Part shown: one piece after another, positions 35,401 through 43,927 of the stretch
Layout of the letters: every line of letters starts with the position of its first letter
How positions within the stretch are numbered: the first letter of the stretch is position 1
Origin: an uncultured Mollicutes bacterium
Lineage (GTDB): Bacteria > Bacillota_I > Bacilli_A > ML615J-28 > CAG-313
Length of the DNA stretch: 64,000 bases
Direction of reading: 5' to 3'
Assembly: GCA_900539265.1 (NCBI GenBank)
Contig: UQBM01000002.1
Coordinates: forward strand, 1 to 64,000
The notes under the pieces: model-generated
Databases searched by the model: none
What the model saw: the letters and a program-made list of their open reading frames with translations, nothing else
What the model was told of the DNA's origin: nothing
Translations under genes and position numbers: made by a program

Positions 35401-36573
35401 TTATAACACTCTTAAAATGACACATTTTAAATATAGTGATTCTTCACTATCAATTCTAACTGGATGATCAGGTGATTGAATACGAAAATCAATCATTTGT
35501 ACCACTCGCTTAGAATCCAAACTTGCCTCTTTTAACATCTGTAAAAATAAAGCAGGCGTCATATGATTAGAACAAGAAAAAGTTAATAAAATACCACCTG
35601 ATTTTATTGCTTTTAAAGCGCTTAAATTAATCTCCTTATAACCACTATAAGCTTTTTTAATCGTACCTTTTGATTTAGTAAAAGCAGGTGGATCAAGTAT
35701 GATTACATCAAATTTATTTTGATTTCTATTATCTCGCAAAAAATCAAAAACATCTTCACACACGACTTCAATATTTGTAAAATGATTGAGGTTAGCGTTT
35801 ATTAAAATGTCATCACAAGCTTTTGGACTGATATCTACTGCAACACTTTTTGTCGCCCCATATTTTAAAGCATGCATTGCAAAACTCCCCGTATGAGAAA
35901 AACAATCAAGAACTATTTGATCTTTGACGTAATATTTTAATACAGCTCTATTAAATTTTTGATCTAAAAAATATCCTGTCTTTTGACCATTTTCTAAATC
36001 AACCATTAATTGTACCCCATTTTCTTCAATTACTACTTTAGGATTAAAGGGAGCATTATATATCATACCTTTATATTCTTCTAGCCCCTCTTTTTTTCGG
36101 ATAGGACTATCACTACGTTCCATAATTCCTTTAGGCGAAAAGATTTTAACTAAGGCATTCATAATCATTTGTTTATTCTTATCCATCCCAAGTGATAAAA
36201 ATTGAACTGATAAATAATCTCCATATTTATCCACAATTAAACCCGGTAGCATATCAGCCTCGCTAAAAACAACTCGATAATTATGATATAAACCAAGATG
36301 TTTTCGAAATTCATTCGCTAGATGAATTCTTTTTAAAAAAAATTCTTCACTAATTTCAATTTTTTCAAATGATAACATTCTTACAATAATTTTGCTTGCG
36401 GTATTTAGAAAACCTCTACCAATAAAACTTCCATCATAAGAATAAACATCACAAAGTTCACCAGATTCTATTTTGCCCTCAATTGATAAAACTTCATTGG
36501 AAAAAACCCAAGGATGACCATTTTTAATTCTTTGTTCTTCATCTTTTTTTAAAATTACTTTTTGAATATCCAT
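35401..36573 (-). CDS. rlmI: 23S rRNA (cytosine) methyltransferase, RlmI family
   Basis: 390 residues: N-terminal PUA domain (HPWVFSNEV and GRGFLN), a central domain with GQKTGYFLDQ, and a Rossmann SAM-methyltransferase domain with VLDCFSHTGSFA (motif I) and the DPPAFTKSK catalytic block. These match the RlmI/YwbD family that methylates 23S rRNA (C1962 in E. coli). Preceded by AGGT and a clear promoter; probably heads the rlmI-dapF-symporter operon (gaps of 28 and 5 bases). Confidence 0.9.
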   Translation of the reverse strand: MDIQKVILKKDEEQRIKNGHPWVFSNEVLSIEGKIESGELCDVYSYDGSFIGRGFLNTASKIIVRMLSFEKIEISEEFFLKRIHLANEFRKHLGLYHNYRVVFSEADMLPGLIVDKYGDYLSVQFLSLGMDKNKQMIMNALVKIFSPKGIMERSDSPIRKKEGLEEYKGMIYNAPFNPKVVIEENGVQLMVDLENGQKTGYFLDQKFNRAVLKYYVKDQIVLDCFSHTGSFAMHALKYGATKSVAVDISPKACDDILINANLNHFTNIEVVCEDVFDFLRDNRNQNKFDVIILDPPAFTKSKGTIKKAYSGYKEINLSALKAIKSGGILLTFSCSNHMTPALFLQMLKEASLDSKRVVQMIDFRIQSPDHPVRIDSEESLYLKCVILRVL

Positions 36574-36620
36574 CTTTTTACCTACTATTTATAAATATAT
36601 CTATTTTTATTATGGTTTTT

Positions 36621-36649
36621 ATTATAACATTTTTTTACTTATTCGTCAA
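36621..36649 (-). promoter_or_regulatory. promoter of rlmI
   Basis: Minus strand -35 TTGACG (36644-36649), 17-base spacer, -10 TATAAT (36621-36626) with extended TGT. It lies about 50 bases before the rlmI start. Confidence 0.82.
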
Positions 36650-36731
36650 TTTAGAGTGAATTATTTTTGATTTAACTAGATAACACGAATTAATTGAATA
36701 CTTTTTGCTTTTTTAATTATATTTGTTTATT

Positions 36732-36743
36732 GACAAATTTGTC
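36732..36743. promoter_or_regulatory. perfect palindrome in the divergent promoter region
   Basis: GACAAATTTGTC is a perfect 12-base palindrome about 100 bases before the HTH gene and between its promoter and that of rlmI. Its half-site GACAAA recurs in the larger inverted repeat at 36761-36802, so it is a candidate operator. Confidence 0.5.
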
Positions 36744-36760
36744 CTTTTTTATTAAAAAAT

Positions 36761-36802
36761 ACCTATTATGTCCGCTTTTGCATAATTATAGACAAAATAG
36801 GT
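36761..36802. promoter_or_regulatory. inverted repeat around the HTH gene promoter
   Basis: ACCTATTATGTC (36761-36772) and GACAAAATAGGT (36791-36802) are inverted copies matching at 11 of 12 positions, separated by 18 bases. The right copy abuts the TATAAT at 36803-36808. This fits autoregulation by the XRE protein encoded downstream. Confidence 0.55.
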
Positions 36803-36835
36803 TATAATTAAAAAAAAGAGGTCAAAGGTGGCAAT

Positions 36836-37117
36836 ATGAATTGGAGTAAAAGAATTAAAGATTTACGCATCGACCATGATATGGCGAAAAAAGAACTTGC
36901 TGATAAATTAGATATTAGTGAGCGTACACTTACTCGTTATGAATCAGGTATCAGTGAACCAACAATTAGTGTTTTAATAAAACTATCATTGCTATTTAAC
37001 GTAAGCATTGATTATATTGCCGGAATTAAAGACGAAGAAACAATTCTTACTCCTAGCATCAAAGAAGAATTAGAGGCTATCAATAAACGTCTTGATAAAA
37101 TTGTTAAAATCATTTAA
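36836..37117 (+). CDS. XRE-family helix-turn-helix regulator
   Basis: 93 residues: an HTH_3 domain at 5-63 (RIKDLRIDHDMAKKELADKL, SERTLTRYESG, NVSIDYIAG) and a short C-terminal coiled-coil tail (about 70-93) likely for dimerisation. ATG follows AGGTGG. TATAAT lies at 36803-36808 and inverted repeats with GACAAA half-sites cover the promoter, so it probably represses itself and perhaps the divergent rlmI operon. Confidence 0.88.
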   Translation: MNWSKRIKDLRIDHDMAKKELADKLDISERTLTRYESGISEPTISVLIKLSLLFNVSIDYIAGIKDEETILTPSIKEELEAINKRLDKIVKII

Positions 37118-37122
37118 ATTTA

Positions 37123-37165
37123 AAAAGGCATATTAAACTAGATAAAATAGTTTAGTATGCCTTTT
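37123..37165. terminator. strong bidirectional terminator
   Basis: A long stem of about 17 pairs with one mismatch (AAAGGCATATTAAACTA with TAGTTTAGTATGCCTTT) and a 7-base loop, with A- and T-tracts on both sides. It serves the HTH gene (+) and the cysteine synthase gene (-). Confidence 0.92.
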
Positions 37166-37171
37166 ATTTAC

Positions 37172-38092
37172 TTAAATTATTTTAAAATATAAAAGTTCAA
37201 TCTCATTTACTAGTTTACTATTTAAATTAAAGTTCATCAAATCGGTGGAATAATATTTAGTATCATCATCTGGAAAAACTGTAATCATACCATCCACACC
37301 ACTCATAACAGCACCGATAAAATTAGCACCACTTGAAATACCTACATTAAGACCTAATTCTTTTTTTAATTTCTGTGCCATACATATTGCATCATTATCA
37401 TCAACACTAATTATTTGATCAACAATATCTTTTGGATATAAATCTGGTACAAAACCATCAGATAAACCTTCTATTCGGTGATGCCCATGACTGATACCAG
37501 TTGACAAAATTAATGTTTGAAGAGGTTCTAAAGCATACACTTTTGTCTGATATTTTTCTTTTAAATAGTGACCAATTCCATTAATGGTTCCCCCTGTTCC
37601 CACTCCTGCAATCACCGCTGGGAATTCATTAGTCTTTTTTTCTAATTCTTTACAAAATGCTATATAAGCTTTAGCATTATTGGGATTTTCAAACTGCTTA
37701 GTAAGAAAAACACCATGTTTAATTGCCAATTCATCGGCAATTTTAAAAGCCTCTTCAAAAGATTTGGTTAAAATTAATTTCACTCCTAAATGATTTAAAT
37801 TTTCTTTCCGCTCTTGACTCATAAATTTAGGCATACAAATAATTACCTTATTACCATAATCTTTAGCTATCGTTGCAAGAGCAATTCCCATATTACCACT
37901 TGTAACCTCACAGATAGTTGTATCTTGATTAATTAATCTTTTTTGATAAGCATCTTCAATAATCATTCTTGCAGGCCTATCCTTAATACTTCCAGAAATA
38001 TTTTTTGATTCATCTTTTACCTGAATCTTTTTTATAACTCCATGATATTTATAATATACTTGATACAATGGAGTTTCTATTTGTTTGTCCAT
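37172..38092 (-). CDS. cysteine synthase-like PLP enzyme
   Basis: Fold-type II PLP enzyme, 306 residues, of the O-acetylserine sulfhydrylase family. The PLP lysine sits in SGSIKDRPA (about 37), the substrate loop is TSGNMGIAL, and the phosphate-binding turn is GVGTGGTINGIG. The lysine is preceded by SGSI rather than the usual SVK, which is seen across family subtypes, so cystathionine beta-synthase-like or other roles are possible. ATG at 38092 follows AGGTGA; it appears to be a single-gene unit. Confidence 0.82.
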   Translation of the reverse strand: MDKQIETPLYQVYYKYHGVIKKIQVKDESKNISGSIKDRPARMIIEDAYQKRLINQDTTICEVTSGNMGIALATIAKDYGNKVIICMPKFMSQERKENLNHLGVKLILTKSFEEAFKIADELAIKHGVFLTKQFENPNNAKAYIAFCKELEKKTNEFPAVIAGVGTGGTINGIGHYLKEKYQTKVYALEPLQTLILSTGISHGHHRIEGLSDGFVPDLYPKDIVDQIISVDDNDAICMAQKLKKELGLNVGISSGANFIGAVMSGVDGMITVFPDDDTKYYSTDLMNFNLNSKLVNEIELLYFKII

Positions 38093-38166
38093 TCTTTCAC
38101 CTACTCATTTTAGTTTATGCATCTATTTTAATGATTGATATTAAAATATAGAATTTCAAAGAAAAA

Positions 38167-38205
38167 GAAGTAAGTATGTTTATAAATATAAACAAACTTT
38201 ACTTC
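38167..38205 (-). terminator. terminator after the tandem GNAT gene
   Basis: A long imperfect stem (GAAGTAAGTATGTTTATA against TATAAACAAACTTTACTTC) is followed by T-rich sequence on the minus strand, three bases before the gene's stop side. Confidence 0.75.
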
Positions 38206-38208
38206 TAT

Positions 38209-39195
38209 TTATTTTAATGTTTTACCCATACTAGCATAAGACATCACTATTTTAAAACCGGCTTTCATATATATATATCTAGCATGATTATTTAGTCCCG
38301 TATAAAATGTCATAAATTTAGCACCATGCATTTTATTATAATATGCAAGCATTGAAAATAAAGCTTGTCCTAATCCTTTTCCTCTGACCTCTTCTAAAAT
38401 AGCAATACCATCAAAATGGCCACGACCACTTTCCTCATTCCACATAGCACCAGTCCAACCTACAATTTGATTATTTTTGCTAACTACCAAAAATGGATAT
38501 GGTTTTTCTAATTCTAAATTTTCTTTTATAACTTTTTCAAAATCATAAATGTTTAACTTTTGATAAAATTCTTCTAACCCATAATGCTTATGCGAATCAT
38601 ATATTTCAATTTTAATTCCTTCTTTTTCATTATTATAGAGAATTTCTTTAATTGTATCGCTAATTTCATAATCAATAAGATTTAAGTGGAAAGCATCTTG
38701 ATAGTTATAAGGTTCATAACCGCGGTGCAAATAAAAGAAGTACTCATTAGAATTAATTCTAATCCCAGGTGCACAAGGGTGATCATGATTATCAGTATTA
38801 GGAATATACCAAGCATAACAAGCAGGAAGGAAATATGCTACCGCGATTTTTTTTCTACCCATATTTTTAAAATATGTTTCTAATTTTATTAATAATTTAG
38901 AACCAATCCCTTGACACCGGTATTCTTTTTTTACAATAATAGCATTTACAATTCCTGCAACCTCTAAATTATCTAAATATTTCTTCCGCAAATATCCGAT
39001 GGCAAAAGCAATCAAATTGTGATATTCATCATAAACAACAAAGGTTGAATCATACGAAAAATCAGGATTGGTCAAGAGTTTTTCTTCATATTCATCAACT
39101 GACATTGTTTTAAAAAAATATTCTTCTGTGACAACTTCATTCCATAATGTGCACATTAATTTTAAATCTTCTAATCTGGCATTTCGAAAAATCAT
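38209..39195 (-). CDS. double GNAT-domain acetyltransferase
   Basis: 328 residues with two acetyltransferase folds. The first (about 1-155) has the acetyl-CoA loop YRCQGIGSKLLIKL; the second (about 215-328) has VRGKGLGQALFSML. Both loops look intact. Substrate unknown. The start overlaps the stop of the ytxK-like gene (ATGA), and both lie in the ytfP-ytxK-GNAT operon. Confidence 0.85.
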   Translation of the reverse strand: MIFRNARLEDLKLMCTLWNEVVTEEYFFKTMSVDEYEEKLLTNPDFSYDSTFVVYDEYHNLIAFAIGYLRKKYLDNLEVAGIVNAIIVKKEYRCQGIGSKLLIKLETYFKNMGRKKIAVAYFLPACYAWYIPNTDNHDHPCAPGIRINSNEYFFYLHRGYEPYNYQDAFHLNLIDYEISDTIKEILYNNEKEGIKIEIYDSHKHYGLEEFYQKLNIYDFEKVIKENLELEKPYPFLVVSKNNQIVGWTGAMWNEESGRGHFDGIAILEEVRGKGLGQALFSMLAYYNKMHGAKFMTFYTGLNNHARYIYMKAGFKIVMSYASMGKTLK

Positions 39196-40265
39196 TTTAG
39201 TTCTCCTTTTCTTTGTTGTAAAAATGCTTGAATGGTTTCAATTTGAGCAATAAATTTTTCTTTTTCTGATAATTCTGGCAACATAAAAATATTAGTCTCA
39301 ACTCCTTTTAATGGTTGATTAGAAATAATGATAATAGATTTAGCATCTTCTTTATTTTGAAAGAAACTATTAGGAAGGGTAATTAAAGCATCAATATGAC
39401 CATAGTTTTCTATCATATAGTAAAATTCATTACTACCTGTTTTAGAAAAAAAACTATTTTCAATTAAATATATTTGAAAATATTTATTGGGAATTTTTAA
39501 AAAATGTTCTATGGCAAGATAGGGAAAATATTTAACCCCTTTATCATATAAACTAGAATGATATGCCTTATTTTCATAATCATAACATGCAAGATCACTA
39601 ACAATTAAATCAATATGCGATGGTAAATATGCAAGAGCATCTTCATAATAGATATTCACATCTTGCGTCATCATATTAGCCTTGGCAACAGCCACTTTCG
39701 TAAAAAGGGCATGATTTTCTATACCTAATAATTTAATAAAAGAATCACCATAGTTTACTAATGTATAAGCTAAATTACCAACCCCAAAGTTAAAATCAAG
39801 CATTTCAACAATATCTGTTTTGCTAAAGAGAGCATTTACAAAATTAGCAATTAAAATACCAATGGAATCTGGTGTAATCAAATCTAGTGGAAAATTCAAA
39901 TTTTTAAAACCTTTAATATCTAAAAGTAAAAAAGCTCTTCTAATTTCCTCACTATTTATACCATTTTCTTCCACATCTAATTTAAAAGCTTCCAAACATT
40001 CATCAATTTTATTTTTCACATCATCATCAACCCTTAAAGGCACATCATTTAAAAAGTAATCGATTACAGCAAGTAAACATTCATAATAGTTTAGTCTTCC
40101 TTTTTCTTTATTATAATTAGTAATAGCTGTATTTTCTTTTGTTTCATCAATCATTCCATAATAGCAACTCATAATAGCATCATCAAGTAAATCAACCATT
40201 CTATTAATCATATCAACTTTTACTTTTGTAGTTTCTAATAATTTTGGATTATTTTTCTTTTTCAT
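39192..40265 (-). CDS. class I SAM-dependent methyltransferase, YtxK-like
   Basis: About 357 residues from the ATG at 40265 (preceded by AAAGGAAATGGGG; a second ATG 21 bases upstream is possible). A helical N-terminal region is followed by a N6-adenine-type methyltransferase fold: LDFNFGVGNLAYTL (SAM motif) near 160 and LIVSDLACYDY in the position of the NPPY motif. The catalytic motif is thus atypical, as in YtxK of Bacillus. Target unknown. It overlaps ytfP by 17 bases. Confidence 0.75.
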   Translation of the reverse strand: MKKKNNPKLLETTKVKVDMINRMVDLLDDAIMSCYYGMIDETKENTAITNYNKEKGRLNYYECLLAVIDYFLNDVPLRVDDDVKNKIDECLEAFKLDVEENGINSEEIRRAFLLLDIKGFKNLNFPLDLITPDSIGILIANFVNALFSKTDIVEMLDFNFGVGNLAYTLVNYGDSFIKLLGIENHALFTKVAVAKANMMTQDVNIYYEDALAYLPSHIDLIVSDLACYDYENKAYHSSLYDKGVKYFPYLAIEHFLKIPNKYFQIYLIENSFFSKTGSNEFYYMIENYGHIDALITLPNSFFQNKEDAKSIIIISNQPLKGVETNIFMLPELSEKEKFIAQIETIQAFLQQRKGELK

Positions 40266-41478
40266 TTTTCCCCATTTCCTTTTCATAAATTGAATTTGCC
40301 ACCATTACACCTGATGCAATAGCAAAATGGATATTATAGCCACCACACAAGCCATCAACATCTAATAATTCACCAATCACATAGGTATTTTTAATACTTT
40401 TTAATTCAAAATTTTCATCTATTTCCTCAATTTTTACTCCCCCTATTGTTACTTGAGATGCATCAAATCCATAATCACCTATTACATTTACAAAATAATT
40501 TTTTACTCTATTAACAAAAGCTTCAATTGTCAAATTTTTCTCTTCTTCTAAATCTTTCAATATCTTTTGTGCTAATGGTATTGGTAAAAAACCAAAGGCT
40601 AATTCTTTAATGCTCATTTGTTTATTCTTTATCTTAAGATTATTTAAAATTTCATTTAATTTTTTCTCTTCAATTAAAGGTAATAAATCTAATTTCAAAG
40701 TTAATTTTTGTTTGCTTCTGGCTATAATACTAGATGCATTCATCATAACAATTCCACTTAGACCATCTTTCTTAAATTGAACTTCACCTTCTTCTGAAAA
40801 TACTTCTTTTTTTCCCTCATATAAAATAACTTTGGCTTTTTGTCTAAGTCCGTCTAGTCCTTGAATTACTTTTTTTTCTACCTTTAGACCCACCAAACCT
40901 GGTCTTAATGGAGTAATACCAATATTCATTCTAGACAAAAGTTGATATCCTTCACCATCTGAGCCAAGTTTAGGTGTTGATTTTCCTCCTGTTGCAAAAA
41001 TAATATAATCGCAGAACAAAGTCAAATTATCCATATTAGTAGTATATATCTGATATTTTTTCTTTTGAACTCTTTCTACCTTTATTACTTCTGTATTTTC
41101 ATAAACCTTAACGTGATGTTTTTTTAATTGTATCTTTAAAAGTTCTACAACGGTTTTCGCCGACTCTGTGATTGGATAAGTTCTAAAATAAAAATCTTCT
41201 TTGGTAAAAAGACCCAGTTCCAATAAAGTTTGCTTTAAATTTTGGTTGGAATATTTACTAAAAACGTTAGCTGCAAACTCGTTGTTATATATATTCTTTT
41301 TTAAAACTTGGGCACTACTTAAATTACACTTCCCATTACCACTTGCAAGAAGTTTCTTACCGATTTGGTTTTTCTTTTCAAATAAAATTACCTCAACCTT
41401 ATCATTTAATTTTTCTTTTAAAAAAATAGAAGCCATAATGCCTGCTGGACCTGCTCCAACTACTACTATTTTGGTCAT
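40249..41478 (-). CDS. HI0933-family NAD(P)/FAD-dependent oxidoreductase, YtfP-like
   Basis: Flavoprotein of 409 residues with a Rossmann FAD motif VVVGAGPAGIMAS at the start, EKKNQIGKKLLASGNGKCNLS typical of the HI0933 group, and the C-terminal GELLDVDGLCGGYNIHFAIASG dinucleotide-binding end. The reaction is not established for most members. A full promoter precedes it, and the ytxK-like and GNAT genes follow with overlaps. Confidence 0.85.
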   Translation of the reverse strand: MTKIVVVGAGPAGIMASIFLKEKLNDKVEVILFEKKNQIGKKLLASGNGKCNLSSAQVLKKNIYNNEFAANVFSKYSNQNLKQTLLELGLFTKEDFYFRTYPITESAKTVVELLKIQLKKHHVKVYENTEVIKVERVQKKKYQIYTTNMDNLTLFCDYIIFATGGKSTPKLGSDGEGYQLLSRMNIGITPLRPGLVGLKVEKKVIQGLDGLRQKAKVILYEGKKEVFSEEGEVQFKKDGLSGIVMMNASSIIARSKQKLTLKLDLLPLIEEKKLNEILNNLKIKNKQMSIKELAFGFLPIPLAQKILKDLEEEKNLTIEAFVNRVKNYFVNVIGDYGFDASQVTIGGVKIEEIDENFELKSIKNTYVIGELLDVDGLCGGYNIHFAIASGVMVANSIYEKEMGKNEKEK

Positions 41479-41510
41479 ATATACTCCAATCTAATTACCT
41501 ATTTATTAAT

Positions 41511-41539
41511 ATTATACACTACTTAAAAACTTTAGTCAA
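41511..41539 (-). promoter_or_regulatory. promoter of the ytfP-like operon
   Basis: Minus strand -35 TTGACT (41534-41539), 17-base spacer, -10 TATAAT (41511-41516). The gene start is about 33 bases downstream. Confidence 0.82.
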
Positions 41540-41567
41540 ACAATCAATTATATATCTAAATTAAAAA

Positions 41568-41596
41568 ACTTAGTAATTACCATAATTTTACTAAGT
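41568..41596 (-). terminator. terminator after ytfJ
   Basis: ACTTAGTAA pairs with TTACTAAGT around an 11-base loop, and TTTTTTAA follows on the minus strand. It separates ytfI-ytfJ from the ytfP-like operon. Confidence 0.8.
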
Positions 41597-41612
41597 CTTT
41601 TCTAAATCTATC

Positions 41613-41984
41613 TTAAGCATTGTTATCTTTTTTAATTAAAGATGCAAACTTATTAATAGTATCGGGAATTAAATCAATTAAATTTTCTAAAATATGCGAA
41701 TGCTCATCAAGATGAAGTACTTTTGCGTCATTTTCTAGTATAACCAAAAAAGCAATAGGCGTAAGCGTCATAGTACCACCACTGGCTCCACCAAAAGGAT
41801 TTTTTTTAGTTTCTTGATTTTCTTTTTGATCAACACCACCACTAATAAATCCACATTTGACTTTAGAAATTGGAATTACTGAAACATTATTGTAGGTCAT
41901 CATTTTTCCCATTACAACATTGACATCAACCATTGATTTGATTTTATCAACTGAAATATCTAATAAATTAATTATATTATTCAT
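41613..41984 (-). CDS. ytfJ: GerW-family sporulation protein YtfJ
   Basis: 123 residues. The order VMGKMMTYNNVSVIPISKVKCGF, then a glycine-rich GGASGGTMTLTPIAFLVI block is diagnostic for the YtfJ/GerW family, which in Bacillus is made in the forespore and affects spore germination. It overlaps ytfI by 8 bases. Together with YunB and a CwlD-like amidase it supports an endospore-forming host, although relatives outside spore formers exist. Confidence 0.85.
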   Translation of the reverse strand: MNNIINLLDISVDKIKSMVDVNVVMGKMMTYNNVSVIPISKVKCGFISGGVDQKENQETKKNPFGGASGGTMTLTPIAFLVILENDAKVLHLDEHSHILENLIDLIPDTINKFASLIKKDNNA

Positions 41985-42558
41985 AATTTTTCTCCTTCTT
42001 TTTGAATAATTTTAAAAATACTTTAAAATTCTTGATAATTGCAAAGAGAATTTCTAATACTGTTACGGTTGCATAAACCTCAAAATTAATTCCTTGATTT
42101 TCATCTTTTAATAATACAATTTGATAATAATCATCTTTCACGATATTAAAAGTATTATCAATATAGTTTTTAATATTTGATATAATAAACCAATCCAAAA
42201 AACCTAAATATGGCATAACAATAGGATTAGAACTATTAAAGGTAGGAATAAAAGTTACCTTCTTAATTGTAGCAAATTCTAAAAGAAGATAGACAAAAAA
42301 GTTTTCCTCCTTCAAATCTTTTAAAATAATGTTTAAATCATTTTCAAAAAGATATGATACTCTAAATTTAAATGAACTTTTTTGTTTTGGTTTAGCTTTT
42401 TTCTTTAATTCCATTTGAAAAATGGTCTTTTTGAAAATTAAAACTTTTAATAATAAAGGCTTTTCAATTTTTTTGATAATTCTTGCTTCAATTGGGATGA
42501 GTAGAATTAAATCAAGAATAATTAAAATAATAATAAAAATAATAAAGTATTTTAACAT
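41977..42558 (-). CDS. ytfI: DUF2953 protein YtfI-like
   Basis: 193 residues: an N-terminal membrane segment (about 2-20) and an extracytoplasmic or membrane-facing region ending in a short amphipathic stretch and a lysine-rich tail. The position immediately upstream of ytfJ, and the shape, match DUF2953 (YtfI) of spore formers. Sequence similarity alone is modest. The ATG at 42558 has no clear ribosome binding site. Divergent from yidD. Confidence 0.65.
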   Translation of the reverse strand: MLKYFIIFIIILIILDLILLIPIEARIIKKIEKPLLLKVLIFKKTIFQMELKKKAKPKQKSSFKFRVSYLFENDLNIILKDLKEENFFVYLLLEFATIKKVTFIPTFNSSNPIVMPYLGFLDWFIISNIKNYIDNTFNIVKDDYYQIVLLKDENQGINFEVYATVTVLEILFAIIKNFKVFLKLFKKKEKNYE

Positions 42559-42622
42559 ATTATTATTTTTGTTAAATTTTTACTAATTTATACGCTACTT
42601 ATTATAAAAAAATATTATTTTT

Positions 42623-42631
42623 TGTTATAAT
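42623..42631 (+). promoter_or_regulatory. extended -10 promoter of yidD
   Basis: TGTTATAAT with only 16 bases to the ATG, most of it ribosome binding site, so the transcript has a very short leader. Confidence 0.6.
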
Positions 42632-42647
42632 AAAGAAGGTGATTAAA

Positions 42648-43214
42648 ATGCTATTTAATAAATGGGCCATTAAATTAATTAAATTATATCAAAAAGATAA
42701 AGACAGACCACATCGATGTAGACATCTTCCAAGTTGTTCTAATTATGGTTTAGAATGCTTTGAAAAATTTAATTTTATTAAAGCTTCTTTTTTAACTGGC
42801 TATCGCATTTTAAGATGTAATCCTTTAAATCATAAAGTTTTTGACCCTGTTCCTCTTTCAAAAAAGGAAAAAAAAATAGAGCAATCTTATCAAAAAAAAG
42901 CATCAATTATTGATGAGGAATTAATTAAAATTGTCAATGATAATAAGCATCTGAATTTAGAACAGCAAATTGATAATTTAATCACAATGATTTGGGAAAA
43001 CCATTTTGGTTTAATTGATGAAATGGATGTGAAAAAAATTAAAAATGATGATGTAATGCTTTTTTATGCTAAAATCGACCGAATTTTAATTCTTATTAAA
43101 AAGAAAAAGATTTTATTAAACTATAAATCTGCCAAAAAATATGTGGAAAACTATCTTTTTTCTGACGTTTTTAAACATCCAAAATATTTTATTAATAATA
43201 AAAACATCTATTAA
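42648..43214 (+). CDS. yidD: YidD membrane-insertion factor with long C-terminal extension
   Basis: Residues about 5-75 are a standard YidD domain (HRCRHLPSCSNYGLECF, GYRILRCNPL), a small inner-face protein thought to help YidC-dependent membrane insertion. The remaining 110 residues (lysine-rich, helical) have no counterpart in ordinary YidD (about 70-100 residues). ATG at 42648 is chosen because the GTG at 42639 lies within the GAAGGTG binding site. The stop overlaps the stop of the convergent HAD gene. Confidence 0.85.
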   Translation: MLFNKWAIKLIKLYQKDKDRPHRCRHLPSCSNYGLECFEKFNFIKASFLTGYRILRCNPLNHKVFDPVPLSKKEKKIEQSYQKKASIIDEELIKIVNDNKHLNLEQQIDNLITMIWENHFGLIDEMDVKKIKNDDVMLFYAKIDRILILIKKKKILLNYKSAKKYVENYLFSDVFKHPKYFINNKNIY

Positions 43215-43225
43215 ATAGATGTTTT
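43201..43225. terminator. bidirectional terminator containing both stop codons
   Basis: AAAACATCTAT pairs perfectly with ATAGATGTTTT around a 3-base loop that is the yidD TAA itself; the HAD gene stop on the other strand lies in the same loop. A- and T-tracts flank the stem. Confidence 0.85.
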
Positions 43226-43924
43226 ATTTTTTTCTATATATCTTAGTAAATCTAAAAGATTGCCTTTTGGATAAAGCGAAAGATCCAAATTATCTTTATT
43301 AATGAGGTTATTTGTCAAAAGAAAAACTTTCATACCTACCTTACTAGCAATCATATCCTCACACACATCATTACCCACCATCAAACAATCACTTGCTTGG
43401 CAATTGAGTTTATGAATGATTTCTAAATAATATTTAGGATTAGGTTTACAATAGTGCATATTTTCATAGGTTGTGTAAAATTCAAAATCATTTTCATCTA
43501 TTCCGGCCCATCTAATTCGGTTTTTTTGAGCAATTGATGGGAAAATGGGGTTCGTGGCAACTACTAACTTGTAACCTACTTCTTTAAGCTTTCGAACAAC
43601 CATTTGAGCACTTTGATCAAAACCACAAATATTTTTTATCTTATTAAATTCAGTTTGATAAAATTGTTCGAAAAAAACTTGATCATTATAGACCTTATCA
43701 CCAAAAATATTGGCAAAAGTTTTCCAAAAAACTTCTTCATTGGTTTGTGAACCATCATTTTTAATCATAGCTGCCGTACCTTGCCAAATAGCATCAATTA
43801 ATTGTTTACTATCATATCCGTGTTTTTTTAAAGTTGTAGACAAATATGTAAAATAACTTTTAGTGAACTCTTCTTGATTCATTGGTAATAAAGTGCCATC
43901 TAAATCAAATAAAATATATTTCAT
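43211..43924 (-). CDS. HAD-family hydrolase
   Basis: 237 residues with all HAD motifs: DLDGTLLP (nucleophile Asp), VVATNP (motif II), the lysine in CKPNPKYY, and MVGNDVCEDMIAS (motif IV). A helical cap lies between residues 15 and 95. Substrate is not predictable. It starts 3 bases after the pseudouridine synthase stop. Confidence 0.87.
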   Translation of the reverse strand: MKYILFDLDGTLLPMNQEEFTKSYFTYLSTTLKKHGYDSKQLIDAIWQGTAAMIKNDGSQTNEEVFWKTFANIFGDKVYNDQVFFEQFYQTEFNKIKNICGFDQSAQMVVRKLKEVGYKLVVATNPIFPSIAQKNRIRWAGIDENDFEFYTTYENMHYCKPNPKYYLEIIHKLNCQASDCLMVGNDVCEDMIASKVGMKVFLLTNNLINKDNLDLSLYPKGNLLDLLRYIEKNKTSI

Positions 43925-43927
43925 CTT

